DNA of 64,000 nt from Thamnaconus septentrionalis (Eukaryota; Chordata; Actinopteri; Tetraodontiformes; Monacanthidae): the NCBI GenBank assembly GCA_009823395.1, contig CM020501.1, forward strand, positions 20,139,861 to 20,203,860, read 5' to 3'. The notes beneath the pieces were generated by a model that was given only the letters and a program-made list of their open reading frames with translations, ran no database searches and was not told where the DNA came from. Below, in pieces: positions 41,097-64,000 of the stretch (positions are counted from its first letter, which is position 1; every line of letters begins with the position of its first letter). A program made the translations under genes and the position numbers.

Positions 41097-42104
41097 ATGA
41101 ACACGGTTATGTCCAGAGCCAACTCGCTCTTCGCCTTCTCGCTCAGCGTCATGGCGGCGCTGACGTTCGGCTGCTTCGTCACGACGGCGTTCAAGGATCG
41201 GAGAGTCCCTGTGGACATCCACGTCGCCCGGGTTATGCTGTAAGTCGTCAGGCAGCTGTTTCTGAGTTAAAAACCTCCTAAAGGAAGGAACTCCTCCATT
41301 ACTTGTTGTTGTTGAGCTGTGGGTTCATGATCGTGTTGTGTGTCCATGGTTGTGTTGTGGCTGTGGCTGCCTGTTGCGTTTAGAGACTCAGGTACAAAAT
41401 AAATAAATAGCGGAAGGACGAGGATGACGATTCCTCTTTGTGTTAGTGGAGGCTAATCAAGGCTAATGTGGAGGCGTGTCATTTTATTTATTTACGTTTT
41501 CATTCAAAAGAAAAAGGTTTTTCTAAAGAGCTGATTATTTTAAGTTTCCTGCTCGGTGGGAAACCGAACCAACCAACCAACCCAAGCATGTCTGATGAAA
41601 CTCAGAATGTGACATCGAAGCGCTTGTGCTAGCTAATTTGCAGCAGATGTTTGGACACACATAGCGAGGTGTTGTTGAATTGCATGAAGGCCAATCTGCT
41701 GGAAAAGTGCAAACTAACACAAACAGCAAAGACACCGAAAAAAAGAAAGAAAATTAAAGGGGGGTGGCGGGGTGGGGAGAGACTGGAACGCTGCTACTAT
41801 GATCACTATATTGTCTTTCAGGACTGAACTTTGTTATCAACGCTGTGTGTTTCTTAACCTTCAAAGGCAGTTTGATGCAGATGATTTTGTGTCACGGTAG
41901 ACAAAGCTATTTTGAAAAAACAAAACAAAACGTTGTTTTATGGTGTATAGTAAAGATTGTTTTCTTAATAATAAAGATTATTTCCTCAACAGGAAAAACG
42001 TGGACGACTTCACCGGCCCCAGAGAGCGCAGCGACCTGGGCTTCGTCACCTTTGACCTCTCGGCTGATATCCTTCAGGACAAACTTGCCTTTTCTGTGTT
42101 TACG

Positions 42105-42152
<48 letters not shown>

Positions 42153-42328
42153 CATTAAAAAAGTAGTCATTAAAGCGTGAGTCACAGGTCAATTATAGGT
42201 CATCCATCATGAACTTGTGTTTCCTCAACCCAAAGTTTCTACATTTGCAGCCAATCTTTGACTGGAACGTCAAACAGCTGTTTCTCTACCTGTCTGCCGA
42301 ATACGCTACAAAGAGCAATGTGAGTCTT

Positions 42329-42362
<34 letters not shown>

Positions 42363-43345
42363 TCTTTTCACCAATCAAACATTAGACTCAAAATCATCAT
42401 GTGGCTCCCATAGAGCATGTAGCTGTAGTGTCACCTCCCATCATGTCTCTGTAAGTCACATGATGCACCAGGATGCATCAGCCAATCAGAACAAGCCCAC
42501 ATCAGCATGTAATTTAGAATGACATCACACACTCTGGGAATATGAAACACATTTCTGAAGATTTTCTGGCGTTTATTAGATAGATTAAAAGTCCATGACT
42601 TAAAAAAAACTACAATAGAAATAGTTAATATGTGCAGTATTTCAGGTCAAAGGTCGTCCTGACCGCTGTGTTTATTTTTGTATTGTGATTTCCTGGGAAA
42701 ATCCTTTTTGGGCTGCAAGAGATATCTGGTTGCAGTACCTCAAGTGGCCACTGTGGGAAATAGCTGCAGTTCCATACTGGTGGTCTGGTATCCAGTTCTT
42801 ATATTTCCTTGGTGGTACCACTCAAGGCCTGACCTAAGTACTGCAACCTTTTCAATGATGTTGTCTAAACACTTTTTTTTTTTAATTTTTTTTTTTTATA
42901 AAAACCATATTGGTGTGAACGGGGCCTTAGACTAAAACCCGTCTCAACTGGAGTAATAATATTCATGCAGGTTGCCTGTTTGTACACACTGTGTGTGTGT
43001 GTGTGCGGTAGTCTCTTAATCAGGTGGTGTTGTGGGACAAGATCGTCCGCCGTGGTGAAAACACCAAACTCAACCTGAGAGACATGAAATCCAAGTACTT
43101 CTTCTTCGACGACGGCAACGGACTGAGGTTCAACTAAAAGTTCTGGATGGAAAAGTTTTGGGTTTTTTTTCACACCATGTCTCTAAGTAACATCATGTCC
43201 CCTGTATCTCAGGGCCAATAAGAACATCACGCTGACTCTGTCTTGGAACGTGGTCCCCAACGCTGGAATTCTGCCCTTAGTGGCCGGAAGTGGGCAGGTC
43301 AGCCTGCCGTTTCCAGAGTCCTACGAGACTGCAGTCAGCTACTAG
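41097..43345 (+). CDS. spcs3: signal peptidase complex subunit 3
   Basis: Essential ER membrane subunit (SPC22/23) of the signal peptidase complex. Exons: 41097-41239, 41993-42066, 42243-42319, 43012-43127, 43213-43345; 543 nt, 180 aa, the human length. The N terminus [20 protein letters not shown] leads into the single membrane anchor ([13 protein letters not shown]); the luminal part has [55 protein letters not shown], an N-glycosylation site NIT, and [20 protein letters not shown]. The second intron begins ATATCCTT and ends AC, a U12-type AT-AC intron; using it restores the conserved [10 protein letters not shown]. An AATAAA at 43417-43422 follows 72 bases after the stop. Tail-to-tail with kdm2a. 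Confidence 0.95.
42425..42765 (+). repeat. dispersed repeat family A, copy 2
   Basis: In an spcs3 intron, same orientation as the copy at 14265-14598, with which it shares about ten blocks in order. This copy lacks most of the left hairpin arm found in copy 1, so the two are not a recent duplication. Confidence 0.8.
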
Positions 43346-43834
43346 ACGGACCAGGACCAGGACATGGACGACTGACACACTGTTTCTTTAGCGATGTTCA
43401 AGAACTTTTGGTTTGTAATAAAAGTTTACGTGGAAAGATCCTTGTCTCTGAGGAGTTTGTGTGTTATAATCGAGCTTTATAATAGTCGCTGACAAAATGT
43501 GCAGTTGTCACAGCAAGCTGTTGCTTCGGTTTTTTTTTTCAAAATAAATTAGGAAGGAAAAAAACTCACAGGACAGCAGACATACAAAAAACAAGTTTAC
43601 TCCAAATTACAATATAAAATCCTGGTTTGAACACATAATGAAGTCCCATAGTGCAACTGCAAAAAACTGAAGGTTGACATTTTAGGAAAAAATATTCATG
43701 AAGTAGAAAATAAAAAAATGCAGGATGTTATTTATTTATTCTTCGTATGTTTATTTACATTCATGAGAGTCGAGGAGTGCCGATGTTCTTCCAGCAGACT
43801 CAATCAGTTCAGTACAAAACAAGTTGTCAGTCAG

Positions 43835-56909
<13,075 letters not shown>

Positions 56910-57060
56910 GACCGGAAGTAGTAGTGGTAGTCCGTTTATATTCTCGATTTTCGGAGTAATAAAGCCATCACCAGGGCGACTTCCGCTCTACGGACGGCGG
57001 CGCCACTCGGTACACAAATAGCCGGAAGCAGCTGAGATCGAACCAGGTTTATTTTTTCTC
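56910..57060 (-). promoter_or_regulatory. kdm2a: kdm2a promoter region
   Basis: Three ETS-type cores, CCGGAAGTAG (about 56912), ACTTCCG (about 56979) and CCGGAAGC (about 57020), lie within 120 bp upstream of the ATG. Use as promoter elements is inferred. Confidence 0.55.
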
Positions 57061-58591
57061 CCCACAACAAGTTGCAAGAAAGAATGGCTCCTTCCAGGAG
57101 CTTCGCCACTTCATTGTAGTGTCCTAACACCCACAGTGGAACAGCATTAGCCGCCAAAACAGGATTCTAACTGAGGCTACACCATATCAACAACAACTAA
57201 TCATCCTTACAACTAACTGAACACGAAGCCAGGTTTGGTCAACCCGAGCTTGGGTCCTCGCCTTTCACTGAGTCGTGGCACAGCTGCCGTTGAATTTAAA
57301 ATTAATAAAGGAATGAAGAACAACTATTCCCCGAACTCAGACACACAATGCGCGAAACAAAAACTAGCTGAAAGTCCCAGGTCCCAGAGGTGTGCAGTTT
57401 GTCCCTGCACGGCACTATAAAGTTGATACGCACTACAAACAGCCGCCATTTTTGCTCCCGTCACAAAACATCACCATAGCCACGCCCCCATTGGGCTTTT
57501 TGGACAAATCGCAGTCGTGCCCAGAACGCGCCCTTTGGTCCAGCAGAGATGTCAATCACGCTGAATCACCGCCAATGCTCGACAAGAGGCGGAAACCGGC
57601 AACCAATCACAGCGATGATGGGAAAAACTCTCCAAATCCTATTGGTGGGCACAGCCGGAGGACATTATCTTAGTGGAGAAAAGTCCACGTCACTCAAAGC
57701 CACCGGCCAATCACGTGATAGAACACCCTTTGTTGCCTCCTGGGTCCTCCCCCGACAAATGCATCTCGTCATTGCTAACTAGCATTAGCAATGAACCCTT
57801 TTAAGATTCTCACCCCCATTCTATCCAATGACTGACGCTGCTGCTGCGGCGGCGACGGTCTTCAGGTGGCGGAAGATATGCGACGTCCTCAACGATGTGC
57901 GTGTCCCACTCCCCGCGTGCCTCTCACCGGTGGGATATGCTTTGTGAAACCCCTCCGCCACAACGAGGAAGTGCGAGCGGATGGGACAGACCCACGAATG
58001 TTCGCGTGCGGCCTGCGGGATGCCCGCAGTGCGATTGGCTAGTGAATTGTTGGAAGATATCGCGTGATTGGCCGGATTGACCCGTCTGTCAACTCACGAG
58101 CGCACGAGCAGTCCGTTTGATGCAATACGGCGAGCGAGAAGAGCAGAAAATGAATGAAACAAAACACCTGCAAGGAAAGAGAAGGCAAGAGGAACAATAT
58201 ACACAAGTAAAACAAACATCAGGTTTATTTTTTACGCCAATCACACAATGAAACGACTAAATATGGTGTGTTTGTTTCACCATCAATAAAGAACAAAATC
58301 AAACTCACAAATGAATTGATGATATTGTCACACTAACCGTACATGACCTCCTGGTCACAGGAGCAAATAGATGGCAGGTAAAGCAAATCAGACTTTGTTA
58401 TGTAGTCTTGTTTTTATTACAGTCAGTTCCGTTAGTTGTAAAGTTATTACTGGTCTCTTTTTAAGCTTCCAAATAGCCCCCAAGAACAAACAGCTATTTA
58501 AAGGAATAGAGGAAAGAAGAGGAAAGGGAAAAAAATCCACAGACACAGAAATCATGTTTCCTGTACAATGGGACATACCACACAATAACTC

Positions 58592-58641
<50 letters not shown>

Positions 58642-59199
58642 TGTATAAACAGTGCTAATAATGTTTCTAATAGGAATACTGCAAAATATAAACATAACAG
58701 CATCTTTTTATGCTGTTACGTTTAAACAAAAGCCTTACAAAACATTTTGTAACTATGGATCAGATTTGCTCCTTTTTTTTTTATTCATTGGGGAATTTTA
58801 ATATCAGTTTTACCTAAAATAATGCCTATATAAATTAAATGAGCTGTATAAGCTTCAGTCCAGACCTGCAATGCTTCATCTACTGGGAAGCAAAGAATGA
58901 GCAAGTCAGGGAAAGGGGGACACACACACACAAAAAAAAAAACAAGAAAGAGGGGGATACAATACAATACAATTTAAAGTCTTCGTAATAAATTCTCAAA
59001 CAACAAAAACCTAAAAAAAAAAAAAAAAAAGTAAAACACCCCCAAGGCAATGAAAGTGTAATCAAAAAGAGTAAAACTGTTGATTGTTTTATCTCTAATC
59101 TAATATTTTAAACATTTTTATTCTTCATCTAGGTGAGTGTCTCAGATCTTTGTACGTCGCTCACGGCTGATCTAGTCTGAGAAGGTCTGGATGACTTTC
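57061..59199. other. intergenic, kdm2a to stx3
   Basis: The first 1.1 kb upstream of kdm2a is relatively GC-rich with several CCAAT boxes in either orientation. The remainder is AT-rich, with a (TA)n at 58595-58650 and poly-A runs. A minus-strand AATAAA at about 59117-59122 is a plausible stx3 polyadenylation signal, 78 bases after its stop. No gene seen. Confidence 0.5.
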
Positions 59200-62100
59200 C
59201 TATTTGATGAAGCTGTAGACAAAGGAGCCAAGGACCAACGCCAGAATCACACAGCAGCAGAAGATCATCATTTGTTTCTGAAAGGTGAACAGGCACAGAG
59301 AAAGAAGAGAAAGTGACGCACCAGTCATTGATTTGGGACCAAATCCCTTTTCTTGAGACAAAAATTTGAGACAAAATACACCTTCTACTAACACTTCTGA
59401 CTGGATATAAACATAAATATTCTAAGAGGTTGAGGGGACGGTGAGCCACCAGACAGTAAAGAACGCAACCAACATTATATGCAAGGGTGAGAAGAATATT
59501 TTTAATATTTTAAAGTTTGTTTGTTTTTTCAGAGGTTTCCAGTGTTTTCTTTCCAAATTTAGATGTCTTTTTTCCCCCAGAACCTGTCTTGACTTAACAA
59601 GCAACGTTAACACTCAATAAATCAATTGAATTTCCCAAGGGTCTAAAACGTTAGTGTCGACTGCAGTGAGAATATCAAATTTAAGTGATGATTTAAGTGA
59701 TGAAATGTGTTTGACTTATTTTATTTTTTTGAACAGTAGACAGTTTCATATGTACCACTATTTTTGTTTTCTAAGGTTTGAGGTCCTTGATGCTGGACTG
59801 AGATGACTGATCCCAAGAACCAAAATTCTACGGTTCCTCCGCTGTACGTTGTCAGTAAGGGTTTGGTCCAGGTTGCTGACAGATTGAATTCTCACCCTGC
59901 GCGCCTCCTGCTGGAACTTGGCGGCCTTCTTGGTGTCGGCAACGGCCCTCTCCACAAAGCCCACCGACTGGTCCATATTGCCCTCGATCCGGTCGATCAT
60001 TCCGCCCTGTGAGAAGACAGAAACATTTAAATAAATAAATAAATAAAAATAAAGTTTCATTCAACAAAATGCCTTTGTAACGACTCATTAACCTGGTTCT
60101 CCACCAGCATGGCAATGTCCACAAACATGTCGTGGAGCTCCTTGATGCTGCTCTCCAGCCTCATGATGTCTTTGTGCCGGGCTTCAATCTCATTTAGGGC
60201 CTGCTGGTTGATCTTGGAGTCCATGATCTGAGAGGAAAAGGTTACAGTCAAAGTGTTACCCTATGGTAAAAACGAAATATTTTATGAGAAATTTCAATAC
60301 TTCAATTTATACGTCATGTCTTTGCCAGTAGATGTCGCCATTTCAACTGACTTCCCAGGATCCTGGGATGCTTTGCAGCAGCATGCAAAGCATCCTGGGA
60401 TAAAGAAGGATGCGAAGGATAGAGGTACATCGTTCGAATGGGCTAAAAGTAGGGCGCATTTGAAGAGCGCATTTGGAACATCCTTCGAATTTTAGGGATT
60501 TGGGACAAGCCTTTGCACAGTGCTATGACGCAACGAAGGATGCAGACCTAGATTTGAGACACAGCCCCAGAACCCTAAATTGCTCCCAATGGGCTGGCAG
60601 TGCCTTGTATGGCAGCAGCCACCCATTGGTGAATGAATGTGTGAGTGAATGGGTGAATGAGAGGCCATTGTAAAGTGCTTTGGGGTCACGTGAAAGTGCT
60701 GGAAAGCGCTTTTTAAATGCAGTCCATTTACCATATATATGTATGCATTTTTGTGACAAGTAAATGTTCTAAAAAGCGTCTTTCCACATTTTAAAAAAAA
60801 AGAAGAAAAAAAAAGGCCTTTTCTACTTTTGGAACAGCGTGAGCGCAATGCAGGCTGGGACATATTGCTGGGTTAGTGACCATCGATGCATTGTGGGAAA
60901 CATTGAGTGGAGTACCCTACCAATATTCAACAAGGATTTGGAAACCACTACAAAATGGCATAGCCCCGATATAATGACTATAGAGTCAGTAGGGGGCGAT
61001 CTCGGACCTTTAACAAGCTGGTTTTCTTCCACTGTGGCGAAAAGATTGGGTTTAAAATAGAAAATTATGTCTAAGAATTAAAGATGAAGTTAAAGGATGT
61101 CTTTGATGGAGAAAGACCAGCGTTCGCATGGACTCACTCCTGCGGTGAAGACGGCCGAGTTTCCTCCCTCCAGCATCTCTTCCAGCTCCTCGTCGGTCGT
61201 CGCCTTACCCGCTGTGGTCGACACAAAGCAAAAGGTGACTCACCCGCACAGGAGACAAACACACAGTGGTGGGACTTCTCTACTGTCAACTCACTGATCT
61301 CCAGCTGCCGGGCAATGCGTCCTTTGCTCTTGTCCCGGAAGTCGACTTGGGCCTCGTTGTACTTGGTCATCACCTCCACAAACTTCTTGGCCAGGATGGC
61401 GTGCTGAGGGGGAGGGAACACACCGTTGCCAACTTCGCCATTTTGTGGCTTCATTTTGTCAGTATTCAGTGCCCTCTAGTGACTCTTTTTTTGTCTGGTC
61501 TTGGAGACTTTTGGTGATGTGGATCTGAAACTATGTAACTTTCTTCTGACTTGCTCACATATCACGCTGCTGCCAGTCAGAGCTGATGTTTGTACGTCTT
61601 TGTATATTCTGGAAGGGAATCTCACACGTGCAAAGCCGAAAAAAATCTACAAAAAATGTAAATGTAGATTGATTTTATGTTTCAATTGTTGTGGTTGAAA
61701 TGGTGACTTTGTTCTTATCGACTGTGGTTCTAGTTCTTCATGCGATACTTTAACCTGTCTCTAGTTGTTGTCGGCATGGACCATAGTGGACCATATAGTC
61801 AACAAAGGGAAGAAAAAAAAACAATCACTCTGCCATGGTGACTCTTCACAAAGTTACAAAGTTAATTTGTATTTCTAAACATATTCAACATATGTTTTTG
61901 TCTCTCTCACCACGTCATTCCTCTCATTCAGCCCTTCAGCGTCCATTATTATGACCTGAGCATGAGCTATCATGCAAATAAGATGATGACATCATGAAGC
62001 AACCACTTTTATCACATAGCAACTTCCCTTACTGGAGGAAGTGGCAACACACAAAAAGAGTCAAAAAGCTCAGAAGAAGAATTTCCTGACCTGTGATTTA

Positions 62101-62830
62101 CGTATCCGCAGATCGGCCGAGGCTCTCTCATCTGTGTTTGACTCCAGCTGACGCTCAATACCTGCGTGCACACAGCAAAACATATTGTGCAAACTGAGCT
62201 TGATTTTTGGTCACACAACAAGCCATGATGATACAACAATGATAAGAAAATTCCCAACTCTTGAGTTTGTTTCTAGCGTTGTTGGCAGCTTTCTTGATCT
62301 CGTTGGTGATGGCTTCAAGGTCGTCTTGTGTTTCTGACAGAGAGAGAGAAAGAGAGTGAGAGAGAGAAAGCACAAATTTTAAGCAAAAGCAATCTGTTTT
62401 GTGGCACAAATTTCCCCCTTCGCTGGTTTTCTGTTGGCGCCACCTTCCAGAAGAAATAGAAGTGAATAGCCCCACCTGTGACATCACAAGGGGCACTGAC
62501 ACCTGATACCTCTCCCAGGTTAGTGACCACACAACCCACCACACCCTAGCCACACATTGGGTCTGCCCCCTCCAAGACTGCTCTGTTGTTTTGGTCGACA
62601 TATGGAAAGTCCAACAGACTATAAACAGGGGCTCGTTTTTTGGTATTGTTGTGCAGTGGAGTCCAGGATTATTGAATCAGAAACACAAAGGCTCACACAC
62701 TCTCTGCAGACATACTCACTTTGATCAGAAGTGGGTGCCGACAGGATGGTGGAGTACAGCTTCTTGATTTCAGTGACACTCTCATCGATCTTGTCGATGC
62801 TGGTGCGAATGTCTTCGATCTGGAGCCGCA

Positions 62831-62875
<45 letters not shown>

Positions 62876-63007
62876 CAGGAAGGGTCACACTGGTACATCT
62901 CCAGGTAACCTGGTTAAATGACGGGGTCGTACCTGGGCGAAGAAGTCGTCCATGAAGGCCTGGTTCTCCATGGGGATCTCCACCTCCTCGCCGCCGGCAT
63001 CGCTCTT
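59200..63007 (-). CDS. stx3: syntaxin 3, 5' partial
   Basis: Plasma-membrane t-SNARE of apical and photoreceptor/neuronal exocytosis. Nine exons are in the window, in order: 62933-63007, 62720-62819, 62259-62333, 62091-62161, 61295-61403, 61138-61211, 60093-60227, 59896-60006, 59200-59277; 828 nt, 275 aa plus stop, phases consistent. The first codons (about ten residues) are in an exon right of the window. The Habc domain runs from [20 protein letters not shown] to [20 protein letters not shown]; the linker has [19 protein letters not shown]; the SNARE helix has [36 protein letters not shown] with the zero-layer Gln, and [20 protein letters not shown]. The tail anchor [20 protein letters not shown] ends YSFIK. 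The sequence fits STX3 best among STX1-4, especially [10 protein letters not shown] and [10 protein letters not shown]. Confidence 0.92.
60340..60400. repeat. inverted repeat in stx3 intron
   Basis: GGATGCTTTGCA and its exact reverse complement TGCAAAGCATCC are separated by 6 bases (about 60366-60396), with partly matching flanks (CCTGGGAT, ATCCTGGG). It may be the tip of a MITE-like element. Confidence 0.6.
60583..60735 (+). mobile_element. SINE-like element, 5'-truncated second copy
   Basis: Matches the 3' half of 28895-29180: ATGGCAGCAGCCACCCATTGG-type block, GTGAATGGGTGAATGAGAGG, AAAGTGCTTTGGGGT and GCAGTCCATTTACCAT. The tRNA-like head is absent. Confidence 0.8.
62836..62873. repeat. (CA)n microsatellite
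   Basis: In the stx3 intron between the first two in-window exons. Confidence 0.95.
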
Positions 63008-63389
63008 CTGCTCAAACATGAGAACACAAAACACACTGAGGTCCTGCCTTGTCTCCAGGGCGGTTCTTTGAGAAGAGGCTCCCGAGTCATACCAGGCATG
63101 GCAGACCAGAAAAAAAAAAAAAAAAAACGGGTCGGTAGGAAGACAACAGAAGAATCAGGAATAAAAGCCAATCAACTAATTAAAAAGCTCTGGGGCAGAT
63201 CTGCTGTTAACCATTTTTTACCGATTGATTGATACTGACAGTTCCAAACAGTATTCCACACCAATCCCCAAAAGATTTCAAGTTTTAAATTATCCAGGTA
63301 TTAGTGTACATAGTAAAATAAAATAAAGCATTAAAAACTTTCCTCACCTGTGCACAAAACACTACAGTCATAAAAAATCAATTAAAAAT

Positions 63390-63423
<34 letters not shown>

Positions 63424-64000
63424 CTTTTATTTGTAAAAAAATCTAAGTATTTAAATAAAACAAGATGCAGAATTTTCGTGGGGTACTGGGACTAAAGAGG
63501 GCACACTAAATTATCCAATGACCATCCACCATATCCTAGGCAGGAAGCCTGCATGCCTGCCACAGTTGCGAGAGGTCAACCGTGCTCTAATGGTGTGCTA
63601 ATGGTGTGCTAACCATCCCCCCGCACACCTCCACTCCAAACCGCAAATTAATCTGATCGGCCTCATGCGTGTCTCAGTCTCCGGCTGGGTTCCAACTTCT
63701 AGCCGTGGAACACGCACAGTTTAAACACTTGGCACACCTGGTATACCTGGTACACCTGGAGCACCCAATACACCCAGTACACCTGGTACACCCAGACTTT
63801 AGAGCACACCACATTAGCTCTTCTTGTCGCCGTGTATAAACCAGCCAAGTGGCAAGAAGAGAGGCCTTGGTAGGCAACAGGTGCTGCGACCCTAGGGGGT
63901 GCTGTCAACAGTGGCGTCCCAAGGTCCCACTGTTGACAGTGGGACCTCAGTGGATGAGGGGTCCTGAGGGGTCCTCAGTGGGCACTGGTTTCACTGGCTT
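63008..64000. other. stx3 intron 1, right window edge
   Basis: No exon carrying an initiator ATG for stx3 was found. It contains a (CAAT)n tract followed by CTTTTATTTGTAA (about 63393-63440, a retroelement-like end), a 9-bp minisatellite (63726-63796) and overlapping hairpins (63902-63946). Confidence 0.6.
63726..63796. repeat. CACCTGGTA-type 9-bp minisatellite
   Basis: About eight imperfect copies of a unit such as ACACCTGGT or ACACCCAGT in tandem. Confidence 0.8.

Overview
This window is nuclear DNA of a ray-finned (teleost) fish; I cannot name the species. Its protein-coding genes are split by GT-AG introns (plus one probable AT-AC intron). The non-coding DNA is full of CA/GT, TA and trinucleotide microsatellites, and holds SINE, LINE and LTR fragments of the kinds common in teleosts. 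No prokaryotic, organellar or viral genome is present.

Layout. 1-6.7 kb: a replication-dependent histone cluster with one gene of each class, H1(+, 5' cut by the window edge), H2A(-), H3(+), H4(-), H2B(-). Each has the 16-nt 3' stem-loop, and H2A and H3 share a divergent CCAAT promoter. 8.5-11.2 kb: ndufs8(-), a complex I iron-sulfur subunit. 11.9-15.3 kb: an eight-exon class A GPCR(+) that I cannot assign. 15.8-16.7 kb: tmem187(-). 17.6-20.3 kb: saraf(-), a regulator of store-operated calcium entry. 22.5-33.8 kb: galnt7(-), a Golgi polypeptide GalNAc-transferase, with two alternative 183-nt copies of one catalytic-domain exon and a nested transposon block in an intron. 35.2-38.4 kb: asb5(-), an ankyrin/SOCS-box E3 adaptor. 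41.1-43.3 kb: spcs3(+), a signal-peptidase subunit. 43.8-56.9 kb: kdm2a(-), a JmjC/CXXC/PHD/F-box/LRR chromatin protein. 59.2 kb to the right edge: stx3(-), a t-SNARE whose first coding exon lies outside the window.

The genes do not form one pathway. The neighbourhood mixes ancestral blocks: from memory, NDUFS8, KDM2A and STX3 are on human 11q, and GALNT7, ASB5 and SPCS3 are close together on human 4q34. spcs3 and kdm2a are convergent, with stop codons 490 bp apart. Most genes start in CpG- and ETS-motif-rich promoters.

I found no clearly new biological system. The observations most worth checking are the alternative galnt7 exons flanked by long UG/CA repeats, the minor-spliceosome intron of spcs3, the GPCR start codon split by an intron, an apparently missing splice acceptor and a large RGG/acidic insert in kdm2a, a perfect 23-bp hairpin in a kdm2a intron, and several dispersed repeat families with more than one copy here. 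Exon boundaries were placed by eye from reading-frame continuity, GT/AG dinucleotides and remembered homologues, so single-base errors are possible.
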